11,005 nt of DNA from Sulfurimonas sp. (lineage in GTDB: Bacteria > Campylobacterota > Campylobacteria > Campylobacterales > Sulfurimonadaceae). Below, one piece after another: positions 1-6,733 of the stretch; positions within the stretch are counted from its first letter, which is position 1; every line of letters starts with the position of its first letter. Made by a program: the position numbers and the translations under genes. The stretch covers positions 1 to 11,005 of the forward strand of contig JAGHAW010000234.1 in NCBI GenBank assembly GCA_021161305.1, read 5' to 3'. The notes under the pieces are model-generated. The model was not told the origin of the DNA. It did no database searches and saw nothing but the letters and a program-made list of their open reading frames with translations.

Positions 1-6
1 CACTTA

Positions 7-12
7 TATAAT
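7..12 (+). promoter_or_regulatory. Possible -10 box for the diguanylate cyclase gene
   Basis: A perfect TATAAT lies 20 bases before the ATG at 33. It is followed by a weak AGGA Shine-Dalgarno at 18-21. The window begins at base 1, so a -35 element cannot be judged. In DNA this AT-rich such a hexamer can occur by chance. Confidence 0.3.
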
Positions 13-32
13 AAAATAGGATTTTAAAAATT

Positions 33-1277
33 ATGAATAGAATATTAATCGTAGAAGACAATAAAACTCTAGCAAAACTCATAGCAAAAAAGATAGAAAA
101 AGCACTTGGTTATGAGGTAGATATTGCTTATAAACTCTCTGAAGCAAAACTGTTTTTAAAAAAATACAACTATTTTATAACTCTTTTGGATATAAATTTA
201 CCTGATGCTCCCAATGGTGAAGTAGTTGATTATGTTCTCTCAAAGAATCAACCTGTAATTGTTTTAAGTGCAAATATAGACAAAAACTTTAGAAAACAGA
301 TGCTTCAAAAAAATATTATTGATTATGTCAATAAAAGTGGTGTAGATGATATTAAATATATAATTCAAATTATCCAAAGATTGGAAAAAAACCAAAAACA
401 TAAAGTTTTAGTTGTTGATGATTCTATGATTTTTAGAAAACAGATGAGTGGTTTTTTAGAAAATCTTTTCTACCAAGTATATAGCGTTGCCCACGGAGAA
501 GAAGCTTTGGGAATGCTTCAAACACATCCTGATATCACTTTGGTAATTACAGATTATAATATGCCTGTAATGAATGGTCTTGAGTTGGTTCGTGAGATTA
601 GAAAAGAGCGTAATAAAAATGACCTTTGTATTATAGCCATCTCTTCAAACGATGATGAAGAGATTAATGCTCTATTTTTAAAACAGGGAGCTAATGATTA
701 TATAAACAAACCATTTTCAAAAGAAGAATTTTCTTGTCGTGTAAACAACTCTATTGAAGCTTTAGAAAATCTTCATATTATTACCAACCATGCAAACCGT
801 GACTTCTTGACCGGTCTCTACAATCGTAGATATTTCTTTGACAATATGGGTGAATATTTAGAGGAGATAGAACTTAGTGGAGAGCAGTTTGCTATTGGAA
901 TGATAGACATAGACTTCTTTAAAAAAGTAAATGACACCTATGGACATGACACAGGAGACAAAGTTATTGTCCACCTATCTGAAATATTAAGAGCAAGTAC
1001 AAATCGTACAGATTTAGTATCAAGATTTGGTGGAGAAGAGTTTTGTCTTGTGCTAAAAAATATAAATAAAGTTAGTGCCGTTGATATTTTTGAGAGATTA
1101 AGAGCTGAAGTTGAATCGACTATTGTCTACTCAGATAAAAAAGAGGCTATAAAATTTACTATATCTATTGGAGTTACACTCAATAGTGAAGATGGTCTTG
1201 AAGAGAGTATAAACCAAGCAGATATGATGCTTTACAATGCCAAACAAAATGGTAGAAATCAAGTAGTTATAAACTAA
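33..1277 (+). CDS. Dual-receiver response regulator with GGDEF diguanylate cyclase domain
   Basis: Predicted cytoplasmic two-component output protein that makes c-di-GMP from two GTP. It has two receiver domains in series. REC1 (about 3-118) has the acidic pair E8/D9, phosphoacceptor D53 and K101. REC2 (about 124-245) has D129/D130, phosphoacceptor D174 and the K226-P227 switch. The GGDEF domain (about 260-414) opens with DFLTGLYNRR and has metal-binding D292 and an intact GGEEF signature at 333-337, so it is predicted active. The RxxD product-inhibition site that normally sits just before GGEEF reads NRTD, so its first arginine is missing. REC1 has K-S where the canonical motif is K-P. The architecture is PleD-like, but no cognate histidine kinase is in the window. 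The gene ends 13 bases before nhaA, and the two may be co-transcribed. Domain calls are firm; the input signal is unknown. Confidence 0.93.
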   Translation: MNRILIVEDNKTLAKLIAKKIEKALGYEVDIAYKLSEAKLFLKKYNYFITLLDINLPDAPNGEVVDYVLSKNQPVIVLSANIDKNFRKQMLQKNIIDYVNKSGVDDIKYIIQIIQRLEKNQKHKVLVVDDSMIFRKQMSGFLENLFYQVYSVAHGEEALGMLQTHPDITLVITDYNMPVMNGLELVREIRKERNKNDLCIIAISSNDDEEINALFLKQGANDYINKPFSKEEFSCRVNNSIEALENLHIITNHANRDFLTGLYNRRYFFDNMGEYLEEIELSGEQFAIGMIDIDFFKKVNDTYGHDTGDKVIVHLSEILRASTNRTDLVSRFGGEEFCLVLKNINKVSAVDIFERLRAEVESTIVYSDKKEAIKFTISIGVTLNSEDGLEESINQADMMLYNAKQNGRNQVVIN

Positions 1278-1290
1278 TTAAGGGGATTTA

Positions 1291-2625
1291 ATGAAGTTAT
1301 ATGCACCATGGGAAAAAACTTTTAATAGAATCTCCACTCCGTTTGAGCACTTTTTACACGCACAGACAACTACCGGTATAATCTTAATGTTTATGACCGT
1401 ATTAGCCCTCATTCTTGCCAATACTCCACTTACCGAGACCTATGCACACTTTTTTCATACCAAAGTAGATATAACAGTCGGTTCTTGGCAACTCTCTCAT
1501 ACTATTCATCACTGGATAAATGATGGACTTATGGCTATCTTTTTCTTCATCATCGGGTTGGAGATAAAAAGAGAGATTTTAGTAGGTGAACTTTCAAATA
1601 TTAAAGTTGCTATTTTACCTATTTTAGCAGCTATCGGTGGAATGATTTTACCGGCTCTTATATACTTTGGCATAAACAGTGGAGGTGAAGGTGCATCTGG
1701 ATGGGGTATCCCAATGGCGACAGATATAGCGTTTGCTATTAGTGCTCTTGTGCTTTTAGGAAAACGAGTATCGCCTGCACTTGTAACATTTTTAGTTGCA
1801 CTTGCCATTGTAGATGATTTAGGTGCTGTTACCGTTATAGCACTCTTTTATACTGATGAGATTCATATGATACCACTTGCTTTAACAGGTCTTTCCTTTT
1901 TAGTTTTAGTTGCATTTAACCGTTTTGGGATTCACGCCGTACTGCCATACTTTTTAGTAGGTCTTGTTATGTGGTTTTTTATGCTTGAATCTGGAGTTCA
2001 TGCTACCATAGCCGGTGTGATCGCTGCTATGGCTATACCATCTAAACCAAAATTAACACCTATTGATTTCACGCACCATACTAGAAATCAACTAGATGAG
2101 TTTGATAACTACCCTGTTGCAACCGACCATATGATGCATGAAAAACAAAAAGCCATACTCATAAATGTAAAAGAGAGAATAGATTCTGTTGGTTCTCCTG
2201 CTGCAAGATTAGAACATGGACTGCATCTACCCGTGAGTTTGATAGTGATTCCTCTTTTTGCACTTGCAAATGCCGGCATATCCATAGATTTCTCTTCCAT
2301 AGGAGAAACTATTACCCAAAAAGTATCTTTAGGAATTATTGCCGGACTTATTTTAGGAAAAGTTATCGGTATCTTTGGTGTTGCTTGGATAGCTATAAAG
2401 CTTGGCATTGCAAAACTTCCGGAGGGAAGCAATATGAGCCAGATTTTTGGTGTTTCATTTTTAGGTGGTATCGGTTTTACTATGTCTATCTTCGTAGCTG
2501 ATTTGGCATTTTTAAATAGTGAAAGTATGATTTTTCAAGCAAAAGTAGGGATTTTAGCTGCTTCACTTTTTGCCGGTTTATTTGGATACTTCTGGCTGAG
2601 ATTTATAGCTAAAAAACCAAACTAA
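1291..2625 (+). CDS. nhaA: Na+/H+ antiporter NhaA
   Basis: Inner-membrane electrogenic sodium/proton antiporter for pH and sodium homeostasis. Recognisable landmarks align with E. coli NhaA: D145 in PMATDIAF (E. coli D133), the ion-binding pair D175-D176 in AIVDDLGAV (D163-D164), H237 in SGVHATIAG (H225) and K357 in GKVIG (K300). The protein is 444 residues against 388 in E. coli. About 45 of the extra residues fall in one loop at about 250-295, between the H237 helix and PAARLEHGLH. The loop is hydrophilic and His-rich (THH, DHMMH). A loop of this kind is known from Helicobacter NhaA, so it fits the proposed taxon and does not suggest an error. The start is supported by the Shine-Dalgarno AAGGGG at 1280-1285, five bases before the ATG. 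A second, different physiological role is not suggested by the neighbours. Confidence 0.97.
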   Translation: MKLYAPWEKTFNRISTPFEHFLHAQTTTGIILMFMTVLALILANTPLTETYAHFFHTKVDITVGSWQLSHTIHHWINDGLMAIFFFIIGLEIKREILVGELSNIKVAILPILAAIGGMILPALIYFGINSGGEGASGWGIPMATDIAFAISALVLLGKRVSPALVTFLVALAIVDDLGAVTVIALFYTDEIHMIPLALTGLSFLVLVAFNRFGIHAVLPYFLVGLVMWFFMLESGVHATIAGVIAAMAIPSKPKLTPIDFTHHTRNQLDEFDNYPVATDHMMHEKQKAILINVKERIDSVGSPAARLEHGLHLPVSLIVIPLFALANAGISIDFSSIGETITQKVSLGIIAGLILGKVIGIFGVAWIAIKLGIAKLPEGSNMSQIFGVSFLGGIGFTMSIFVADLAFLNSESMIFQAKVGILAASLFAGLFGYFWLRFIAKKPN

Positions 2626-2666
2626 TTAAAATAGAAGATAATTTTAGTATTATTACGCAAAAATTA

Positions 2667-4208
2667 ATGCAAGGTAACTTAAAAAATATGCAAAGAAGAA
2701 CTTTTATGGGATTTGCTGGTGCTACTGCTGTAGTAGCACTTAGTGGATGCAGTACAAAAACTCAATCAAACAATAATATCAAAACAAACAATTCTATCAA
2801 TACTCAAGTGTTCAACACCTCTTTAAAACAAATGAGAAAAAAAACTCAAAAGAGAGTAGTAATTATCGGTGGAGGTTTTGGTGGACTAAATACGGCATCT
2901 GCTATAGTTGCAAGTGACCCTAAGCAAGATATAGAAGTTATAGTTATAGAAAGAAACCAACACTATTTTGCATGTCCTATGAGCAACACCCTTTTAAGTG
3001 GCGATAGTGAGTTTAAAAAAGAAAATTTTGTATTTGACTACTCAAATGTTCAAAAAGAGTATGGTTATGAGGTAATTCAAGCTGAAGTTGTTGGTATAGA
3101 CAGAAAGACGCAGATAGTCTCTACCTCCTCTGGTTTTTTGGAATATGATTTTTTAGTGATGGCTCCTGGTATTGAGTATAACTATGAAGCCGAATTTCCT
3201 CATTGGAGTGCAAAAAAAATCAGACAAGCTAAACTTGAAGCACCCGGTGGGCTGATAAGTGATGCTGGAATTGAACATACTAGACTTATTCAACAACTAA
3301 GTGCATTTAAAGAAGCTGGTGGAGAGGGTGTGATAGCTATTATTCCTCCAAGACCAAAGATTACAAAATCACTAGAAGAGAGTGTTAAATATACCTCACT
3401 TCAAAGGTGTAAACCTGCTCCTTATGAGAGAGCTTGTATGATTGCTAACTGGATTAAAAAAAATAATCTTGTTGGCAAAGCTAAAGTCATGATACTTGAT
3501 AACTCTGCTCGTCCACAAGCAAAAGCTGTTGCCTTTGAAGAAGTATTTAGAGAGCTTTACAGCGATGTTATAGAGTATGTTGGCGGTTTTGACCTAATGG
3601 ATGTTGATTTTGATAAAAAAGAGATTACATATCGTTCCATAAATGATGATGCGGACTACATCTCTGCTAAGATGTCCTATGATGTTTTAAACCTTATTCC
3701 CCTTCAAAAAGCAAGTTCTCTTATCTCTATGGCTGGGCTAAAAACTAACGCTTGGGGTGGTGCAGTTTTGGCAAAAAGAAGATTTTATACAATTACAGAT
3801 AGTAAAGTCTATGTGCTTGGAGATAGTGCATCTTATGGAAAGGGTTCCTATAGAGATAACCCTAAAAAGAAAGCAGGTATTCCAGCTGCTGCTCAAACTG
3901 CATACAGTGCTGCCAAAGTTGCAGGAGAGATGATTGCAAAAAGAGTATTGACTAATATTGATGAACCTATAAAAGAGTTTTCAGCTTCATGTTTTTCAAT
4001 GGTTGAGAGTGATGGAGATAGACTTGGTATAGCAATTTATAAAGATTTTGAATTTACCGACAATGGATTTATTATAGATGAAAATATACCTAAAATAGCT
4101 GGTAAATACTACAATATTTTGGCAGGAGAAGGACTACTCGGCTGGTTTGATGGTGTAATGGCAGATACATTTGCAACATTTATTAAACCCGTGAGAAGTC
4201 TTGCATAA
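2667..4208 (+). CDS. FCSD/SoxF-like FAD-dependent oxidoreductase, putative Tat-exported lipoprotein
   Basis: Flavoprotein of the flavocytochrome c sulfide dehydrogenase family, predicted periplasmic. The N-terminus has a twin-arginine motif (R10-R11-T-F-M) and a hydrophobic stretch ending in lipobox LSGC, with C28 as the lipidation site. An Asn-rich tether of about 35 residues follows. The FAD fold opens with GGGFGG (68-73). C103 in YFACPMSN matches the cysteine that covalently binds FAD in Allochromatium FCSD, and C248 in RCKPAPYERA matches one redox-active cysteine. The partner position, GWCPVD in FCSD, reads AWGGAV here (G364). About 16 extra residues precede C248. No fccA/SoxE cytochrome gene is adjacent. 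Two starts are possible. ATG 2667 has no Shine-Dalgarno. ATG 2688 gives MQRRTF, a compact Tat signal, with AAGG at 2671-2674. The longer form is listed here, but 2688 is plausible. Family is confident; sulfide as substrate is doubtful. Confidence 0.87.
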   Translation: MQGNLKNMQRRTFMGFAGATAVVALSGCSTKTQSNNNIKTNNSINTQVFNTSLKQMRKKTQKRVVIIGGGFGGLNTASAIVASDPKQDIEVIVIERNQHYFACPMSNTLLSGDSEFKKENFVFDYSNVQKEYGYEVIQAEVVGIDRKTQIVSTSSGFLEYDFLVMAPGIEYNYEAEFPHWSAKKIRQAKLEAPGGLISDAGIEHTRLIQQLSAFKEAGGEGVIAIIPPRPKITKSLEESVKYTSLQRCKPAPYERACMIANWIKKNNLVGKAKVMILDNSARPQAKAVAFEEVFRELYSDVIEYVGGFDLMDVDFDKKEITYRSINDDADYISAKMSYDVLNLIPLQKASSLISMAGLKTNAWGGAVLAKRRFYTITDSKVYVLGDSASYGKGSYRDNPKKKAGIPAAAQTAYSAAKVAGEMIAKRVLTNIDEPIKEFSASCFSMVESDGDRLGIAIYKDFEFTDNGFIIDENIPKIAGKYYNILAGEGLLGWFDGVMADTFATFIKPVRSLA

Positions 4209-4229
4209 AAATTTAAACTTATGCGGTGA

Positions 4230-4880
4230 TTAATCACATAGAGCCTCTTTAAAACCTTTTAAATTGGCTCTTAAATCTCTCATAAAGATTTTCCCAGGGT
4301 CTTGTTTTTCAGTTCTGTAGTTATCATCTTTTTCTAACCAAAGTTCACTTCCCTCAAAACATTTATATTCGTAGTGTCCTATAAGATACTCGATAGTATT
4401 AAACTTCTTTTTTAGATAGTTTATAAGTTCTATATTTGAGATTAACTGCTCAACCGTAAGATTTTGTTTATGATTTTCTCCACCAATATTTTCAATACCA
4501 ATAGCACTATAATTCAATCCTATAACATGCCTTGCCATATGATTTATCGGCATCAACTGATGAATCGTCCCATCTCTCTCAATCATAAAATGAGCAGATA
4601 CATTCAAAGCTCCTGCAGCTGAGATGTCTTTTCTATCACCAAGCAGTATGGAGGGTATAAATCTTGATAACGAATCACTAAAATCATCTATGCCTGTGTA
4701 GTGTACAACGATAATTTTAGGGATTATTTCTATATCATCTACTTGTAAACTGTAATGTTCTTTTATATAGCTTTTTGTCAGTTCAACTCTAATTTTACCA
4801 AAATCAATAGGTGTATATTTAATCTCTAAAGCAAAAACAGATAGAGAAGTTAGAAGTAAAAAAACAACTTTGTATATCAT
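4230..4880 (-). CDS. Exported N-acetylmuramoyl-L-alanine amidase (Amidase_2/PGRP fold)
   Basis: Predicted zinc amidase cleaving the lactyl-L-alanine bond of peptidoglycan in the periplasm. An N-terminal signal peptide covers about 1-17 (MIYKVVFLLLTSLSVFA). The catalytic domain spans about 55-205. Zinc ligands by comparison with AmpD/T7 lysozyme are H60 (VVHYTG), H169 (LIGHYE) and D194 (QDPGKIF). The catalytic acid is E130 (AIGIENIGG), and SAHFMIERDGTIHQL (95-109) is the family's substrate-groove motif. All key residues are present. An extra loop of about 30 residues separates HYTG from SAHF. The signal peptide distinguishes it from cytoplasmic AmpD and makes it an AmiD-like exported enzyme, though no lipobox is seen. 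It is transcribed divergently from the DUF4139 gene and converges on the flavoprotein gene with a 21-base gap. The start is supported by GAGGG about eight bases upstream on the minus strand. Confidence 0.92.
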   Translation of the reverse strand: MIYKVVFLLLTSLSVFALEIKYTPIDFGKIRVELTKSYIKEHYSLQVDDIEIIPKIIVVHYTGIDDFSDSLSRFIPSILLGDRKDISAAGALNVSAHFMIERDGTIHQLMPINHMARHVIGLNYSAIGIENIGGENHKQNLTVEQLISNIELINYLKKKFNTIEYLIGHYEYKCFEGSELWLEKDDNYRTEKQDPGKIFMRDLRANLKGFKEALCD

Positions 4881-4905
4881 GATGTTACCCTCTATTTTTT
4901 TTATA

Positions 4906-4914
4906 AGTGTAGCA
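4906..4914 (-). promoter_or_regulatory. Candidate extended -10 promoter of the amidase gene
   Basis: Read on the minus strand this is TGCTACACT, a TGN-extended -10 (TACACT matches TATAAT at four of six positions). It would start transcription near 4899, giving a leader of about 19 bases that contains the GAGGG ribosome binding site before the ATG at 4880. A 17-base spacer would place the -35 at 4929-4934, inside the palindrome at 4919-4936. This is pattern-based inference only. Confidence 0.35.
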
Positions 4915-4918
4915 TATC

Positions 4919-4936
4919 TTTAGGGGTACCTCTAAA
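4919..4936. promoter_or_regulatory. 18-base imperfect palindrome in the divergent promoter region (candidate operator)
   Basis: The sequence TTTAGGGGTACCTCTAAA is an inverted repeat in which eight of nine base pairs match; the single mismatch is 4924/4931. It lies in the 76-base gap between the amidase and DUF4139 genes, over the expected -35 of the minus-strand promoter and near the expected start of the plus-strand transcript. Its size and position fit a dimeric regulator site controlling both genes. No regulator gene is adjacent, so the binding protein is unknown. Confidence 0.35.
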
Positions 4937-4956
4937 AACCCTTAAAGGATACTATC

Positions 4957-6312
4957 ATGAAAAAAACTTCTTTAGCACTTATAGCTACCCTGCTTGTTAC
5001 AACAAACACCTTTGGAGCCACTCTTAGCAAGGATATTAAAAATAATTCACTCATCGTTTATAACGGAAATATAGCACTTGTTCATGAAGAAAGAAGCTTG
5101 AAAGTAGATAAAAATGATAAAGAAATTATCTATCGAGGAGTTGCCAAAACCATAGAAACCGATTCGGTAAATGTAGAACTGCCAAATGCTATCAGACTCT
5201 ACTCTCAACAGTATCGATTTGACAAACTTACACAACAAAAACTACTTGATGCACATATAGGTAAAAAAATTGTAGTTAAGATAGCAAAAGATAGTGAAAA
5301 ATTTCAAAAAATTAGTGCAACTCTACTCTCTAGCAATAGTGCCTATTCAATTGTAAAAACTAAAGATGGGGAGATTATCTCTGTACCAAGCAGAGATATT
5401 ATCTTTAAAACTATTCCCGATGAATTAATCACAAAACCATCACTGGTATGGAATATCTCTGCAAAAAAATCTCTTAAAAGTAATATGAAGATTGATTATC
5501 TTATAAAAAAAGTAAATTGGAAAAGCAACTACATCTTAAATATAAAAGGAAACAATGCAGATCTTAGCGGCTGGATAGCTATAGATAATCGTTCAGGCAA
5601 AAAATTTCAAGATACAGAGTTGCATGTTTTGGCTGGCGAGATAAATCGTACCAAAAAACCACAAAATTACTATAGAGAGGCTAAAGCGATGGTTATGGCA
5701 GGTGCTGATTCTGTATCACATCAAGCTCATGAGGGTTACCATTTTTACACCATCCCATTTAAAGTCAACATAGCTAATAATGAAACAACTCAGATAAAAT
5801 TTATTGATAAAAAAAGCATTCCCATAGAGCGTAAATATAGCACTATGTTATCAAATCCAAGCTATTTCAATGGAGAAATTAAACATAGTGTCACTCAATA
5901 TATTCATATTAATGGTGTTGAATTTCCTCTGCCAAAAGGTGTGATTCGCAGCTACTCAAAACTACAAAGCAGCACTATACTTTTAGGAGAGAGCAATATA
6001 AAACACACTCCAAAAGATACACCCATAGACCTAAAACTTGGTAAAAACTTTGACCTGAAAGTTAAAGAAACGATTATGGCAAGAAATGACACAAAAAAAT
6101 ATAGAGATGCTACCATAAAATACACTCTTAAAAACAGTTCCAAAGAGAGTAAAACGGTAGAGTTACTTATACCTTTTAACAAAAGTAGAACAAGTACGAT
6201 AGAAACATCAAAAACTTATAAATTTACAAAAGGTAATCTCGTAACATTTAGCATTAGACTTAAAGGAGAGAATTCTCAAGAGTTTAAAGTTAGATTTAGA
6301 AGTAAAAGATAG
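4957..6312 (+). CDS. Exported DUF4139 domain-containing protein
   Basis: Secreted or periplasmic protein of unknown function. A cleavable signal peptide is visible (MKKTSLALIATLLVTTNTFGA, about residues 1-21). The N-terminal part (about 25-100) resembles the usual start of this family (IVYNGNIALVHEERSL, then RGVAKTIETDSVNVELP). The conserved core from about 179 has IDYLIKKVNWKSNYILNI with W188, then LSGWIAIDNRSG with W206, then LHVLAGEINR ending at 231, which is the DUF4139 signature. The C-terminus (about 355-451) is strand-rich, as in other members. At 451 residues the protein looks complete. The ribosome binding site AAAGGA at 4944-4949 is seven bases before the ATG. It is divergent from a cell-wall amidase, which hints at an envelope role, but nothing in the sequence gives a biochemical activity. 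Confidence 0.85.
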   Translation: MKKTSLALIATLLVTTNTFGATLSKDIKNNSLIVYNGNIALVHEERSLKVDKNDKEIIYRGVAKTIETDSVNVELPNAIRLYSQQYRFDKLTQQKLLDAHIGKKIVVKIAKDSEKFQKISATLLSSNSAYSIVKTKDGEIISVPSRDIIFKTIPDELITKPSLVWNISAKKSLKSNMKIDYLIKKVNWKSNYILNIKGNNADLSGWIAIDNRSGKKFQDTELHVLAGEINRTKKPQNYYREAKAMVMAGADSVSHQAHEGYHFYTIPFKVNIANNETTQIKFIDKKSIPIERKYSTMLSNPSYFNGEIKHSVTQYIHINGVEFPLPKGVIRSYSKLQSSTILLGESNIKHTPKDTPIDLKLGKNFDLKVKETIMARNDTKKYRDATIKYTLKNSSKESKTVELLIPFNKSRTSTIETSKTYKFTKGNLVTFSIRLKGENSQEFKVRFRSKR

Positions 6313-6340
6313 TTTTATGCACTTTTAATGACATCTTGGT

Positions 6341-6346
6341 TATATT
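6341..6346 (+). promoter_or_regulatory. Possible -10 box giving a leaderless transcript
   Basis: TATATT ends seven bases before the ATG at 6353, and no Shine-Dalgarno is visible before that ATG. If used, transcription would begin at or very near the start codon. No recognisable -35 is present. This is weak evidence in AT-rich DNA. Confidence 0.25.
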
Positions 6347-6352
6347 TATCAA

Positions 6353-6724
6353 ATGAAAATAATAAAACAAAAACTACTATCAGAACCATTTTCTGTGGAT
6401 GCACTGAAACTTGCTCGTGCTATCTATTTTACACATTTAACAGATGGAAATAATCTCTATTTGGAGGTTAAATTAACTTCAGTTAGAACTCTTTTACACC
6501 TGCATTCAAACAAAGAAACTGTTGAAAAAGTAGAGAGTCTCTTAAGAGAGTTAAACGAACCATTGGCAGTTAAAGAGTTTGATTTTTTTGGTAAGACTTA
6601 TCCTATGCGATTTGTCACTTTTTGCAAATATAACATAAATAAAAATATCGTAGAAGTGGAACTTGGCGAAGAATTTTTACACGCAGAAAATTTTTATATG
6701 CTAGATTCGTTTTTAACAAACTAA
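6353..6724 (+). CDS. Conserved-looking small protein of unknown function (123 aa)
   Basis: I do not recognise this protein. It has no signal peptide or membrane segment, so it is probably cytoplasmic. It has mixed charge. A helical first half (VDALKLARAIYF, then TSVRTLLHLHSN and KETVEKVESLLREL) is followed by a strand-rich second half (VKEFDFFGKTYPMRFVTFCKYN, then NKNIVEVELGEEFL). Helices followed by a strand hairpin suggest a winged-helix-like fold, remotely like the domains of Rep_3 plasmid initiators, but this is a guess from secondary-structure pattern only. Its stop codon TAA overlaps the AAGGG ribosome binding site of the exonuclease gene nine bases downstream, so the two are very probably co-transcribed and coupled. 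It follows the DUF4139 gene by 40 bases. No Shine-Dalgarno precedes its own ATG. Confidence 0.75.
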   Translation: MKIIKQKLLSEPFSVDALKLARAIYFTHLTDGNNLYLEVKLTSVRTLLHLHSNKETVEKVESLLRELNEPLAVKEFDFFGKTYPMRFVTFCKYNINKNIVEVELGEEFLHAENFYMLDSFLTN

Positions 6725-6727
6725 GGG
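6723..6727 (+). promoter_or_regulatory. Ribosome binding site fixing the TTG start of the exonuclease
   Basis: AAGGG overlaps the last two bases of the preceding TAA stop and lies six bases before TTG at 6734. This supports the non-ATG start, because the encoded M-AKKYVILDTETTG places the ExoI motif at the usual distance from the N-terminus. It also indicates translational coupling with the 123-residue gene. Confidence 0.6.
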
Positions 6728-6733
6728 CAGATT

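Noticed and set aside
1509..1808. 99-residue open frame on the minus strand inside nhaA, and similar antisense frames at 2109-2432, 7147-7356, 8655-8840, 9138-9482 and 9982-10341
   Set aside because: All lie opposite strongly supported genes, show no recognisable domains or ribosome binding sites, and have the biased composition expected of shadows of real coding frames.
2627..2646. Possible hairpin TAAAAT/ATTTTA after nhaA
   Set aside because: The stem is six A-T pairs only, with an eight-base loop and no following U-tract. It is too weak to call a terminator.
4226..4237. Perfect 12-base palindrome GTGATTAATCAC at the end of the amidase gene, between convergent genes
   Set aside because: It would form only a four-base stem with a TTAA loop and has no T-run, so it is not a convincing terminator. 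It overlaps the amidase stop and could be chance in AT-rich DNA.
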